The notes under the pieces: model-generated
What the model saw: the letters and a program-made list of their open reading frames with translations, nothing else
What the model was told of the DNA's origin: nothing
The model's database searches: none
In this document: positions 40,952-50,825 of the stretch, in pieces
Layout: every line of letters begins with the position of its first letter
How positions within the stretch are numbered: the stretch's first letter is position 1
NCBI RefSeq assembly: GCF_000330505.1
Contig: NW_004440426.1
Coordinates: 77,597-141,596, forward strand
DNA: 64,000 bases
Direction of reading: 5' to 3'
Origin: Entamoeba invadens IP1
Lineage: Eukaryota; Evosea; Mastigamoebida; Endamoebidae
Program-made: the position numbers and the translations under genes

Positions 40952-41323
40952 TCTATCTTTTAGAGTTGTATAGTTTAATAGTATTATTCTTGTTTCGATA
41001 AAACATTTTTGAAGTTTAGGTTTTGTTTTGAATAACATTTTCAACGATATTGTTATTTGAGTGGTATTGTTATTCTTTTATAACTTTTAACTATAAATAC
41101 GTGGTTTTTACAATTGCTCGTTTTGATTTCAACGGGAATGCCAAAAGCAGCAATTTGTTCGCGTCGGGAATAAAAACTTCAAAAAAAGGAAGGGATTGTA
41201 TTGCTACCCGAACGATTAAGTAAATCCGAAATTTGTTTGCTTTGGAAAACCATGTTGTGTGTTTTCTAATAAAAAGAAAAATACAAAAGAAGAATTTGAA
41301 CTCAAGAAATCACTTTGAAGAGC
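40952..41323. other. Intergenic stretch between divergent genes
   Basis: Divergent promoter region; mixed A+T with a somewhat GC-richer patch at 41135-41225. No gene or RNA recognised. Confidence 0.5.
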
Positions 41324-42016
41324 ATGTCCAAAAGCCTTAAGTACAAATGTATAGTGTTAGACCAAGACGACACAACAGTGGACTCTACTCCTTCCGTGCA
41401 CTACAAATCGTACCAACTCTTTATGAGTAAATATCGAAAAGATTCTCCAATATTTACTTTAGAAGAATGGTACAAAATCCTCTGGGACGTGAATACAACG
41501 CAATTCTTCAATGATGTCCTTTGCCTTTCAAATGATGAGAAGAAGGAGATATATCAAGAGTGGATCAATTGTTACACAAATAGTCGAATTGAAATGTTTC
41601 CTGGCATTCTCGACTTCTTAAAAGAGTATCGGAGCCTTGGTGGCATCATAATCGTGTGTACTCATGGACAGGCTACTGTTATTAAAGACTTTTATGAGAA
41701 GTATACAAATGGGGCGTTTCTTCCGGATGACATCTATGGCTTTGACCCGACGCACCCGGAGTTATGTAAGCCATACCCCTATCCTATTGAGTGTGTTCTA
41801 CAGAAATATCGGTTGACGAAACAGGATATAGTAGTGGTCGATGACTTATCTCATGGCCTTTTAATGGCAAAGAATGCTGGTGTTGATTCAATCGGTGCCT
41901 TATATGGAAAAGGTCATCAACTCGTTGCCGATAGAATTAAAGAGCTTTCGAAGACAACGGTGGACTCTGTCGCCGAGTTGAAGAGCAAAGTTATACTTTT
42001 AAGTAGTGCTTTGTGA
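41324..42016 (+). CDS. HAD-superfamily phosphatase
   Basis: The start is the ATG at 41324 (MSKSLKYKC), as the codon at 41315 is TTG; 230 residues. Motif I is LDQDDTTVDS with nucleophile and acid/base aspartates. A helical cap follows (residues about 20-95). Motif II is VCTHG (Thr), motif III a lysine near CKPYPYPI, and motif IV VVDDLSHGLLMAKNAG with two aspartates. This arrangement matches the C1-cap group that includes phosphoglycolate phosphatase and beta-phosphoglucomutase; a small-molecule monophosphate is the likely substrate. All motifs are intact, so the enzyme should be active. No targeting signal is visible. Confidence 0.9.
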   Translation: MSKSLKYKCIVLDQDDTTVDSTPSVHYKSYQLFMSKYRKDSPIFTLEEWYKILWDVNTTQFFNDVLCLSNDEKKEIYQEWINCYTNSRIEMFPGILDFLKEYRSLGGIIIVCTHGQATVIKDFYEKYTNGAFLPDDIYGFDPTHPELCKPYPYPIECVLQKYRLTKQDIVVVDDLSHGLLMAKNAGVDSIGALYGKGHQLVADRIKELSKTTVDSVAELKSKVILLSSAL

Positions 42017-42158
42017 TTATAATTTGTCATTGTGTTCCAAATATAACTATTAATTACTATTAATTATATTAAATTATACCATAAAATAAATAAAAACTAA
42101 TAAAAATTGCTATAAGTATAGTAACATTCACTTCCCCTTTGTTGTCGTTAAATGTAGT

Positions 42159-43852
42159 TTAGAACTGTTGATTTGTGCTTTGTACGCAATATTCCTTAAT
42201 AGAGTACACCTTCTTTGTAAGTAAAGAAAAGACTGAGAAGCCGAAGTAGAGCATCACTGGTAATGCTGCTGCGGTAATGATTTGTGGTGATTGGCCATAA
42301 TATTCTTCAGACGATATTCCAAGTGGATTCGGGTATACATACAAATCTCTGAAGAGAAAGTAGTTGACGATGAACATAATTTGTTTTGCAAATATAATTG
42401 ACGTGTTTAATACTCCAATGAACAAGCCGAACCTTGAAGGGTCCACCAAATTCTTCATTAAAGCGAATGGAATTGATTGGAGTTGTGCAGTGTTGATAGA
42501 GATTGGTATAGCAATTAACACAAAGAGACAACAGAAGATCCCAATAGCCACCGACGTTCCAACTCCTGAAAAGTTAATACTTTCTTGAGCTAAGTATACT
42601 ATACATATAATAAGTGGAACTAAACAAAATGCCGACCCTAAAGCTCCAAATGTTGATAGCATATACCATGGATATGTCTTTCTGAACATTATTAAACCAC
42701 AATACATCAACTGAAAGACATCGAAGACTAAATTTTGCAAACATGGCATCGAGTATGAGACAAAAGAGTCGTTGTTCTTGTGGCGCTCTTCTTGTAACGA
42801 GAAAAAGGTCAGCAGTTGATTGTTCACCATCGCAAAGGATGTGTAGGCCAACCACCCTAGAAATAAAACTCCCCAATTGACTAACACCCATTTGTTCGTC
42901 TTCTTCACACACTCGATACTTTCTTTAATAAACTCGACCGTCGTTGTTTCATCAGAAAACGTGTACGACTCCGTCGCAGTGAAGAATGTGATTGCAGACG
43001 TAATCCACACAACAAATATCGTCACTATGAATAGTGTCATTGTCACCGAATACAGCGTCTTTGGACTATAATCCACTCCATATGTTATTGTGAAGATGAA
43101 GTCGACTATAAGTCTTGCCAATGCCGTTTGTGCAACAAACAAAAGTGCGCAGGGGTGTTGATGTTCTGTTGGGATGATGTCCAACACCAAAGTTCTCGAG
43201 ACGACTTGGAGGACGTTACTCCCAATATATGTCAAAAAGAGGCCAAAGAACTGCTTGTTATTGTGTTACAAGATATTAAAACTATTTTAATAGTAAATTT
43301 ATAGTTTTACTGGTATTATAAATCTTCTCTAGTATTTCATTTATAGATTCGTAAGTCGAATGAATAACATGATACTCTTTTAGTGTAAAAGTAGTCGAAA
43401 ACAAACTTCGAAAAAGACGGAAAATGTCGGTGGTAAGTAACACTTTCCGCCGTGATTTGTGTATTCTGTGTATTCACTTGATGTGTCATTGTAATATTTA
43501 TAGTGTAACCCACTCGCTATGATTTGCACGACCATCCCTGCGGTTAAAATTAATCCACCACCTAAGAGAAATGGTCTTCGTTTCCCCCACACACTATCAA
43601 CTCGATCACTCCAAGCACCAACGATGAGTTGGACAAAGATCCCAATGATCGGTCCCATCAATGCGCTGTCTACCAATGTCGATGTACAAAATCGGAATGA
43701 GAAGACGACAGAAGACAGTGGAATGCTGTCTATTTGTGAGTGTTTCATTTCAACTGAAAGTAACAAATTAAGAACAAACAGACCATCTCAATCCCAAACT
43801 GGGAAGAGTTCAAGAAGAAGAGAAGAATTATCATTCTCCAGTACTCATCCAT
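42159..43852 (-). CDS. SLC45/GPH-type sugar transporter (3 exons)
   Basis: Exons 43780-43852, 43407-43729 and 42159 to about 43250 give 495 residues. Intron 1 (50 nt) and intron 2 (about 156 nt) both start GTTTGT; intron 2 may end at CAG (43251) or AAG (43254). Exon 1 supplies the first helix with SQFGIEM, like the sucrose-transporter QFGWAL motif. Exon 2 has GPIIGIFVQLIVGAWSDR then WGKRRPF (residues 50-78), the major-facilitator loop 2-3 signature of sucrose/H+ symporters. Exon 3 holds about nine further hydrophobic segments. About twelve helices result. The family imports sugars by proton symport at plasma or vacuole membranes; the substrate is unknown. Confidence 0.85.
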
Positions 43853-44183
43853 TCTTATTGATTGATTTTAAGTTCTTTTCTCTTCATTTTGCCTTGTCTT
43901 CTGCTCTATATATTATATATACTTTCTATTTACTATTCTTTTATATCCATTTTACTATAATAATTCTACATATAAACATACATATTCTGAACATTTGAGT
44001 TACCTTGTCTTCTTTATAAGCTGATCTTCAAATTATATTTATTAATTGTTTATACTATATTAAATAGTACAGTAGTGTTAAATACAAGAATCAATATCCA
44101 AAGTATATGTATTATATATAATAATAATATAATTAATATATATAGTATAGTTGTTAATAACACAATGCTACACAATCAATGCA
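43853..44183. other. AT-rich intergenic stretch
   Basis: Low-complexity A+T, nothing recognised. Confidence 0.55.
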
Positions 44184-44861
44184 TTATCGTTTTCCTCTCT
44201 TTCCCTCTCTACTCCTCGACCTCCTTCTTCTTTCATCACTTCGTGACCTTCTTCTCCTATCGTCACGATCTCTTTCTCTTCTTGAAGGGCTCCTTGATCG
44301 CTTTCTTCTGTCCCTGTCTCTGTCCCGATCTCTGTCATCTCTCTTCTCCCCACCTCTACTGTGTTCTCTGACCCCACAGATATCAGTTAAATGTTTTCTC
44401 ATGATCTGACACTTCTTTTTGTAGTTGGAATATGACGGCTTGTTGAATCCATAGTCGAAGTAATTGAAAATAGAGTCGGTCTGATCGTCTGTTGATGGGA
44501 TGGCTTTGACACCTTTAAAATCCTCCTCCCCATCTACTTCGTCCCAATACTCCGCAAAAACCCCTGTCGCCTTTGTCTCCTGCTCCATCATAGCCCACAA
44601 TTCCGCAAACCTCCCAACAAGATTTTGTGGAAATTTCAATTCCAACGAACAGAATTTCTTGAAGATAACGGTTTGGTGATTTTCTTCTTCTTTGTCATAC
44701 TCTTCCGAACATTCAATCGCTTCAATGTCCATCTCAGGACTTTCTTGAATAGTTTCTTCCTGTGTTTCTTTCTTTTCGATTTTGTCTGCAGAAGGCGTTA
44801 CACTCCCTTCGCCTTGTTTTTCAATATTATTAACAACTTGTTGCTCCTCTACTTTAGCCAT
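44184..44861 (-). CDS. RS-domain protein, probably splicing-related
   Basis: 225 residues; the ATG at 44861 is used (an upstream in-frame TTG is ignored). The N-terminal 60 residues are disordered and acidic. A central module (about 65-165) contains FKKFCSLELKFPQNLVGRFAELW and AEYWDEVDGE, and ends with YKKKCQIMRKHLTDICG; it looks helical and unknown. The last 60 residues are a strong R/S/D domain (RDRDRDRDRRKRSRSPSRR), typical of SR-like and snRNP-associated proteins. No RRM is present. Nuclear speckle or spliceosome location is inferred from the RS domain; I did not recognise a named family. Confidence 0.75.
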   Translation of the reverse strand: MAKVEEQQVVNNIEKQGEGSVTPSADKIEKKETQEETIQESPEMDIEAIECSEEYDKEEENHQTVIFKKFCSLELKFPQNLVGRFAELWAMMEQETKATGVFAEYWDEVDGEEDFKGVKAIPSTDDQTDSIFNYFDYGFNKPSYSNYKKKCQIMRKHLTDICGVREHSRGGEKRDDRDRDRDRDRRKRSRSPSRRERDRDDRRRRSRSDERRRRSRSREGKRGKR

Positions 44862-45023
44862 CAATTATGATGTTTTAGAGTTCTATAGAGTAAACTATTG
44901 ATTTGTAGAATAATTAGTTAATAATAAACTATAAAACATAGAATAGGAATATAATATAATTATAGATAAAGTATAATTATATTATACTATAAAGACTCGT
45001 AGCAGTAAAACAATTAATTAATA

Positions 45024-45701
45024 TCACATACATTGTACATTGAGGAAGGTGTCATATTGATTTGTTGTCTCCTCATACTTCTCAGTCCCTTTAATACAAT
45101 TTTCAAATCTATTAATAGGAGAATCAACACAAACACTCCCTTCACTATTTAGCTTTCTTGGAGTACTTTCTATTTCACTCAAATCAAATTTGAGACCGGA
45201 GAAGATGTTCCTCAGGCCTTGAGTGTTGTTGTCGGACTTATCAGTCCATCTCCACTTCTGTACAGGGTCTTCTTCCATCCATGGATCATCTTTGTTGATT
45301 AACTTCCAAAATCCATTCATTCCAAAGAGTGGAAACCCCGTCAAAAAGTCTTTATTATGACTGAGTGAATCGATCATAGCCTTCTTCCATATCTGTGGTT
45401 TCGATTGGAAGTGTTTTATACTTTTAAAGAATGGCATATGAAGTTCGATGTATAAATAGACGTCTGTTGTAAGGGAAAAGTATTCCTTTTCAGGAAAGAT
45501 AGACTGGAGAGAACAGAAAACCACTCGAAGTATCATCTTCCATGTTGGGTGCCGAGCAAATTTGACAAAGCCACGTTGGCATAATAAACATTGGCATGGC
45601 TCTTGGGGTTGGGTGGAATCTATGTAACTCATTTGTGTATTTCGGAGTTTGAAAGTCCTTTTATTGGTCTTTACTTTGTTCTTGACTTCGCCGTGACACA
45701 T
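45024..45701 (-). CDS. Winged-helix-like protein with Cys motif, possible transcription factor
   Basis: 225 residues from the ATG at 45701, intronless. A short CQCLLC motif (about 36-41) might bind metal. Residues 75-150 contain a helical module with the order of a forkhead/winged-helix domain: WKKAMIDSLSHNKDFLTG resembles the IRHNLSLNKCF helix, and MNGFWKLINKDDPW resembles the wing strand (GYW-type) of that fold. The C-terminal 75 residues are disordered. If correct, the protein binds DNA in the nucleus. The match is by short motifs and spacing, so a new fold is also possible. Confidence 0.55.
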   Translation of the reverse strand: MCHGEVKNKVKTNKRTFKLRNTQMSYIDSTQPQEPCQCLLCQRGFVKFARHPTWKMILRVVFCSLQSIFPEKEYFSLTTDVYLYIELHMPFFKSIKHFQSKPQIWKKAMIDSLSHNKDFLTGFPLFGMNGFWKLINKDDPWMEEDPVQKWRWTDKSDNNTQGLRNIFSGLKFDLSEIESTPRKLNSEGSVCVDSPINRFENCIKGTEKYEETTNQYDTFLNVQCM

Positions 45702-46911
45702 TTTGGTACTTCTTTTTTCAATTTGATTAACAGGCTATTTATTCGTTTTATGCGCAATACTTTGTTCATGTTGTTTTGTTATTAAACGCTTTAATTTAAT
45801 GTATTATTCAAAATAATACAATCACTTTGCTGAAGTGCTGTTAATCACTTTTGAAAAGGATGATACCTTTACGAAAAAGTGGGAATGATTATTCAAGCGT
45901 AACTCAGGAAATGTATTTTGTTATTAATAATGACAAAGAAAGTCTCAAATAGATTGGAGAAGCGAGTAAAAGATTGAGAATGAAGGGAATAAAAAGTTAT
46001 GGGAAATTGAAAGACCACTTTTTTGGAAATCTGCAAAATCCATTTATTTTTACCATTATTTTTTTATTCTGAAAAATTGGTTGGTTTTGAGTGTAAAAAC
46101 AAATTTTTATTACCATTCAATCAAATTTGTTTTATTAATGAAACATAAATTAATCATTTTTGAGACGATGTTCTCCGACTTATTTTTTTATTTTAAACAT
46201 TTAACTTTTTGATTAATTTGATATTGAAATGTAAAATTGTTTAAATTCAATGTACACTCCACAACTCTGTTTTTATGTTTAACCTTCTCTAAACAACGGA
46301 AAGTAAAGTTTATATATTTCAAATATACATTTAATTTACTATTAAAATATCAATTTAAAAAACATTGTTATTATTATTACATTTTAATAGTTGTATTAAT
46401 TATTTATATAATTTGTGACGAAGGTTCACTTGAATTTTGAACCCAAATCTTTTTTAATAATTTAAGATATAATTTAAAATACTGCAATCCTTAAAAATTC
46501 CATCGCACAATGAATGGGATGTGTGAATCTCCTTGAATCATTATAAAGTTTATATTATAAAAAAATAATAGTTTATATAGTTTAAAAATTGTTAATATGT
46601 TGATCATTCTTTGCCATACTGCACCCCTTTAAATTCCACTTTCGTATAATTTCATTCTCTTGATAAAAACGATGACTCAAAATCCAACCGAAGTCGGTTT
46701 GACTTTCCTATTCAACTTTTCCCATCAATTCTTTAATTCACAAATTTTTATTTATATTGTTCTTAATTTGAGTAATTATTTAAGGTAATTGCAGTGTCAC
46801 GTGAGGAATAACTTCTCTAAGATATGTCACACAAAAAGACTTTGATAAAAAGTTGAATAAATTACATTTTATTCATGAAATCTTCTAATTAATATAGTCA
46901 TCACACACACT
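45702..46911. other. AT-rich intergenic stretch
   Basis: Mostly low-complexity A+T, with a perfect 9-bp palindromic stem near 45798-45818. A 67-codon ORF at 46237-46440 is not supported. Confidence 0.5.
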
Positions 46912-48183
46912 TCACCACCCATCTGCCATCAGTTCATCATTCCCATCTTCTTCAATGACATCTCCGTCGTCTGTATCCAGTTGAATACGGTCGACCTTTT
47001 CTTGGGATTCACTCCCCAAGAAAATCCCTTTTTTGTTTTCCCATTGTAACGAAGCCGGAACGTCGATAGTACTTAAGTTGTAACATTCAGAGAAGCACCC
47101 CTCTCCCATCTCGAGCACAGAGTCTGGAATATGCATTTCACTCAATGCAGTGCATCGATGGAAACACCACACACCAATTCGAGTGACTGATCGTGGAATT
47201 TGGACTGTTTCAAGGTCACTACAGTAAGCAAAGCAATAGTCTGGGATCTCCTTAATACTCTCTGGTATCACTATTTCCTTCAAATTACCACACAAGCAAA
47301 ATGCACGATCGCCAAGGGACTTAATAGTGTTCGGTATTTTGAATATAGTAGTGGTAAAGATCTGCTCTTTGTAATACCCGGCACCAATAGAAGATACAAT
47401 TGGGGGGATCTCCAAAGCTGTGAATAACAAGTCGTCCCCACTTATTAACTCAATTTGCTCACACAGAACACCTCTCTTGCCTAACATCTTTGCTATGAAA
47501 TACGGAACTTTGTATCTGATGATACTCCCACTTTCAAGTGAGACATGAGAAAGCTTGGTACACCGCATTAAGGAGTCGACATTGAAATTAATTAGGTTCG
47601 AAGTCAATGTCAGTTGAGTCAACGACCCACACTCTGCAAAGGCCTTTGTTTGGACTTCTGTGAGGGAGTTGGGAAATGAGATCTTCTGAAGGTTTTTACA
47701 AAAAGCAAAGGCGGAGTCTTCGATCACTTCGAGAGACTCAGGGAATGCTATTTCCTTCAATGAGAAACATCCCGAGAAAACACGAGTAGGGAGTGTGGTG
47801 ATCATAGGTAACTCCACTTCTTCTAATGCTTCACAGTCTGAGAAAGCGCCTGGTCCTATATGGGTCAGTGTGGGTGGAAGATGAATACTCTTTAAAAGGA
47901 CACACGACTTAAACGCGTTTTGTTCGATTGATTGTAATTGAAAGGAGAAATCGACAGATGTGAGACGAATGCATCCCCAACATAACCCACTTGGAATTGT
48001 TGGGATGAACGGAGACAGTGTTAAAGAGACTAAATTGATGCACGAAAAAAATTCCATGTCTTGCAAAACAGTGACCGTTGTTGGGACGGTCAGACCAATG
48101 GGCTCTTGTGACTTCGTAAGAAGTTCGTGAAGATATGTGGTCGTTGAAATATCTGGAAATTTAGGTGGTGTCGATGTGTCCAT
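46912..48183 (-). CDS. BspA-type leucine-rich repeat protein
   Basis: 423 residues from the ATG at 48183. From about residue 50 to 385 the protein is built from 22-24-residue repeats of the BspA/TpLRR (LRR_5) type, with the pattern I-P-x-x-x-x-x-I-x-x-x-A-F-x-x-C-x-x-L. Clear units include IHLPPTLTHIGPGAFSDC, IAFPESLEVIEDSAFAFC and ISFPNSLTEVQTKAFAEC. About twelve to fourteen units can be seen, with one irregular break (about 210-265). No signal peptide or membrane segment is visible; the C-terminus is acidic. Entamoeba genomes carry hundreds of such genes, and one member is reported on the cell surface. Function of this copy is unknown. Confidence 0.95.
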   Translation of the reverse strand: MDTSTPPKFPDISTTTYLHELLTKSQEPIGLTVPTTVTVLQDMEFFSCINLVSLTLSPFIPTIPSGLCWGCIRLTSVDFSFQLQSIEQNAFKSCVLLKSIHLPPTLTHIGPGAFSDCEALEEVELPMITTLPTRVFSGCFSLKEIAFPESLEVIEDSAFAFCKNLQKISFPNSLTEVQTKAFAECGSLTQLTLTSNLINFNVDSLMRCTKLSHVSLESGSIIRYKVPYFIAKMLGKRGVLCEQIELISGDDLLFTALEIPPIVSSIGAGYYKEQIFTTTIFKIPNTIKSLGDRAFCLCGNLKEIVIPESIKEIPDYCFAYCSDLETVQIPRSVTRIGVWCFHRCTALSEMHIPDSVLEMGEGCFSECYNLSTIDVPASLQWENKKGIFLGSESQEKVDRIQLDTDDGDVIEEDGNDELMADGW

Positions 48184-48643
48184 TTTTTAATTTGTTCTTC
48201 ATTTGAAAAGGGTTATTTTTAGGGTTTTTCCTTTTACTGATCAGTTAGCATGGGAGTCATCTATTATTTCGGGATTATAGGATCTTCTTTTACAAATTAA
48301 GATTTAGCATACCATCGTCAAATAAATGGAGAAAAAATATCTTCGGTATTATTCGTCATATTAATTTGATTTAAAAACTTTTAAATTAAAAAAAAACTAC
48401 AGTCAAAGTCGCTTATTTGTGGGTTTTCTTGCATAAAAAGCAGTCTATTTGTAGGTTTTGCTAAGAATTGGGAAGAATATTCTTTGATTTATTATAATTA
48501 TCAAAAATTAATAAAAATAACCATATTCTTAATTTTTAGTCTTTTACTAAAGTCTGTTTGTAAATTGTTGTCCACTTGACACAATAAATACACAAAATAA
48601 GCCTTAAAAAATAGGAATTAGAAAAAAGTTGAAAAACTAAATA

Positions 48644-48887
48644 CAAGGGGGCTAAAAAACCGCTTCCGTCTTTTTAACCGCTTTCACTTGATTTTATAGA
48701 TTCAAATAATATTAATATAATAAAATATATAGTACTGTTTACCATGAAGGTTGAATATGCCTCGTGGAGACTTTTTTTGTCCGAGGTGGTAATTTGTATC
48801 ATACTTTTTATTATAAAGTTATTATTTATAACTATTAAATCAAGTGGAAGCGGTTAAAAAGACGGAAGCGGTTTTTTATCCTCCCTG
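48644..48887. mobile_element. 244-bp TA-flanked MITE nested in the larger element
   Basis: Arms at 48653-48691 and 48840-48878 match at 38 of 39 bases (AAAAAACCGCTTCCGTC...). The match continues outward, with three mismatches, to CAAGGGGGCT / CAGGGAGGAT, where both ends meet TA dinucleotides (48642-48643 and 48888-48889). The 148-base centre is AT-rich. It lies inside the 48400-49470 element, so it inserted later or was carried along. Confidence 0.75.
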
Positions 48888-49004
48888 TAAAATTAAATAA
48901 TAGTATTTTTGGAGATTTTTCAACAGTTTCCCGAAAAATTACAGTTATAATGGTCTAAAATTTTACTATTACTGTTTTAAGACTGATAATATAATTACAA
49001 ATAT

Positions 49005-49174
49005 GATACTAAAGTTTCGACGAATACTAAGGTTTCGTTTTATTATTTAAATACTATTTGAATAATAATGAACATGGTTCTTAATTATTTTCAAAAAACG
49101 TCCAAATATAACTCTTATATTTAATTTATACAATATTATAAAAAATATTAATTATTAGTCGAAACCTCAGTACC
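49005..49174. repeat. Imperfect inverted repeat inside the larger element
   Basis: About 22 bases at 49005-49026 match the reverse complement of 49153-49174 at roughly 17 positions (shared GTTTCGAC core). It may be a third, older insertion or internal structure of the host element. Confidence 0.35.
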
Positions 49175-50158
49175 ACGTTTGCATTATCAATCAAAAAATA
49201 TTATTTTTTATAGTATTTTTTAAATAAAATATAGAAACAATTATTAAATATGGAAACCATTTTAACAGAAACTTAAAATTTTTAAATTAAATAAGTTAAA
49301 AAAAATACAAAAGAAGTCTTATTCCATATTAGATTTTGTTTCAGATACACTCAAAAAATAAAGTTATTTTAATTTATTTCAATTAATTATTCAGTTTCGA
49401 GAAGATACAACCTATTTGTATGTTTTGGTTTGGATTGGTCAGTTAACCCACAAATAAGCGACTTTGACTGTATAAAAAAGTTTAAAAATAAAAATGCCAC
49501 TTAACACAAAATTGTAGTGATAATTTCAAATCTCAAAAAACAAAAGTCTTATTTTATAGTTAATAAGCTCAAAAGTCAACACAATTTTTCGAAAACATTT
49601 TTTTTTTGAATTTGTTTTTGAAAACTGATTATTTTTTTGGAATTACAAACTTGTTTTTTATATTTATTATATAATTATATTAATAATATATTAAAAAAAT
49701 AATATGTAATTATGATAAATAAATAATATACATTACTATTAAAATACTATTCTTAATTTTAATTACAAAAACCAAAAAACATCTAAACAAAAACTAATAT
49801 CATTTGTTTTTAAATTGAAAATAACCAATTATTAGATTTTAGAAAACTATTTGATGGTTTTATCAAATTTAAAATGAAAAAAAACAGGTCAAAAAAACAA
49901 AACTATTATATACTATAAATTTATGGTTTGCTGGTCGTTTTTTTCTGTGCCTGACTTTCTTAAAAAATATATGTCATTTTAAAGTGCTAAAAATAAACAA
50001 ATGATTTTTATTCACTCAAAAAAAATAAAAAACATTATAAAATTTAAACGCAATAAAAATCAATTTTTGAATTGATAAATGATTTTAATTTATCATTGTG
50101 TGAATAAGAATAATCATTTGACATTATTTAACACTTTACAACTGAACTCGTTTCATCT

Positions 50159-50392
50159 ATGTTGCTCATCGTCAGACGTTTAACTGGTAGGGAATTTACA
50201 ATTGAAGCAGAATCGTGTAACACTATTAGCGATATCAAAGAAAAGATAAGCAAATCTGAAGGCTTGAAAGTTCCAGAAATAACAATCGCTTATATGGGAC
50301 AGCAACTCGAAGACACTAAAACGCTAACAGATTACAATATTCGGCCAGAGTCCAAATTATATCTCGTTATGCGATTAAGAGGCGGAATATAA
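50159..50392 (+). CDS. Divergent ubiquitin-like modifier (77 aa, ends GG-Ile)
   Basis: 77 residues from the ATG at 50159, aligning with ubiquitin without gaps over 76 positions. It keeps Leu8, Val70, Arg72, Leu73, Arg74 and the Gly-Gly end, followed by one extra isoleucine that a protease would have to remove. Arg72 favours ubiquitin-type over NEDD8-type E1 recognition. It differs from ubiquitin at nearly all chain-building and surface sites: Lys6 and Lys11 are Arg, Lys33 is Ser, Lys48 is Gln, Lys63 is Pro, and the Ile44 patch residue is Ala; Lys27 and Lys29 remain. It is a single unit, not polyubiquitin. It is probably a separate modifier conjugated to proteins; targets unknown. Confidence 0.88.
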   Translation: MLLIVRRLTGREFTIEAESCNTISDIKEKISKSEGLKVPEITIAYMGQQLEDTKTLTDYNIRPESKLYLVMRLRGGI

Positions 50393-50825
50393 AATTTTAA
50401 TTATATCATTCCACTTGAATTAGATTCGTTGCATTCCAAAATAATATAATAATATAATAATAATAATATACTAAATTATTTTGTTATTATATTAACTTAT
50501 AATTGTATTTAACTAAAAACAAACTAAATTTAATTATAATTTTTATTATAATAATAAATACTATATGAACAAATGAAACAACTATAATTATTAAATATAC
50601 AATTATAAACTTCAAGTATCATAAACTAAAAAATCTTTATTTTCTTTATCAAAGTTCTAAGGTTAAACACACTTTGATGGTAGATTTAAAAATAAAAACA
50701 ATTTGAAACAAATGTATTAAGAACAATAATAAAAAATACTATATCATATTAATACAAAACACCATATTACAGAAGAAAAAGAAAGAAACTAGTGAAACCC
50801 TAAATCTCTAGTAAAAAAATTCTTG
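50393..50825. other. AT-rich intergenic stretch
   Basis: Low-complexity A+T between two plus-strand genes; nothing recognised. Confidence 0.55.

Larger units (their letters stand above)
48400..49470. mobile_element. 1.07-kb TA-flanked non-autonomous transposon, pogo-like TIRs
   Basis: The terminal 26 bases (48400-48425 and 49445-49470) are perfect inverted repeats beginning CAGTCAAAGTCGCTTA. Each end is flanked by TA (48398-48399 and 49471-49472), the target duplication of Tc1/mariner-type elements. The CAGT...TCGCTTA pattern resembles pogo-family termini. A variant of the terminal sequence recurs just inside the left end (AGTCTATTTGTAGGTTTTG) and the right end (CCTATTTGTATGTTTTGG), giving sub-terminal repeats. 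No ORF of note lies inside, so it cannot move by itself. Without the insertion described next it would be about 0.83 kb. Confidence 0.85.
48184..50158. other. Intergenic stretch largely occupied by transposon remains
   Basis: Bases 48400-49470 are a TA-flanked element with another nested inside it (listed separately). The remainder is low-complexity A+T. No transposase ORF is present. Confidence 0.7.

Noticed and set aside
48400..48425. Reading the repeat pair near 48400 and 49450 as a regulatory hairpin
   Set aside because: TA at both ends and perfect mirrored termini 1 kb apart fit a transposon better.
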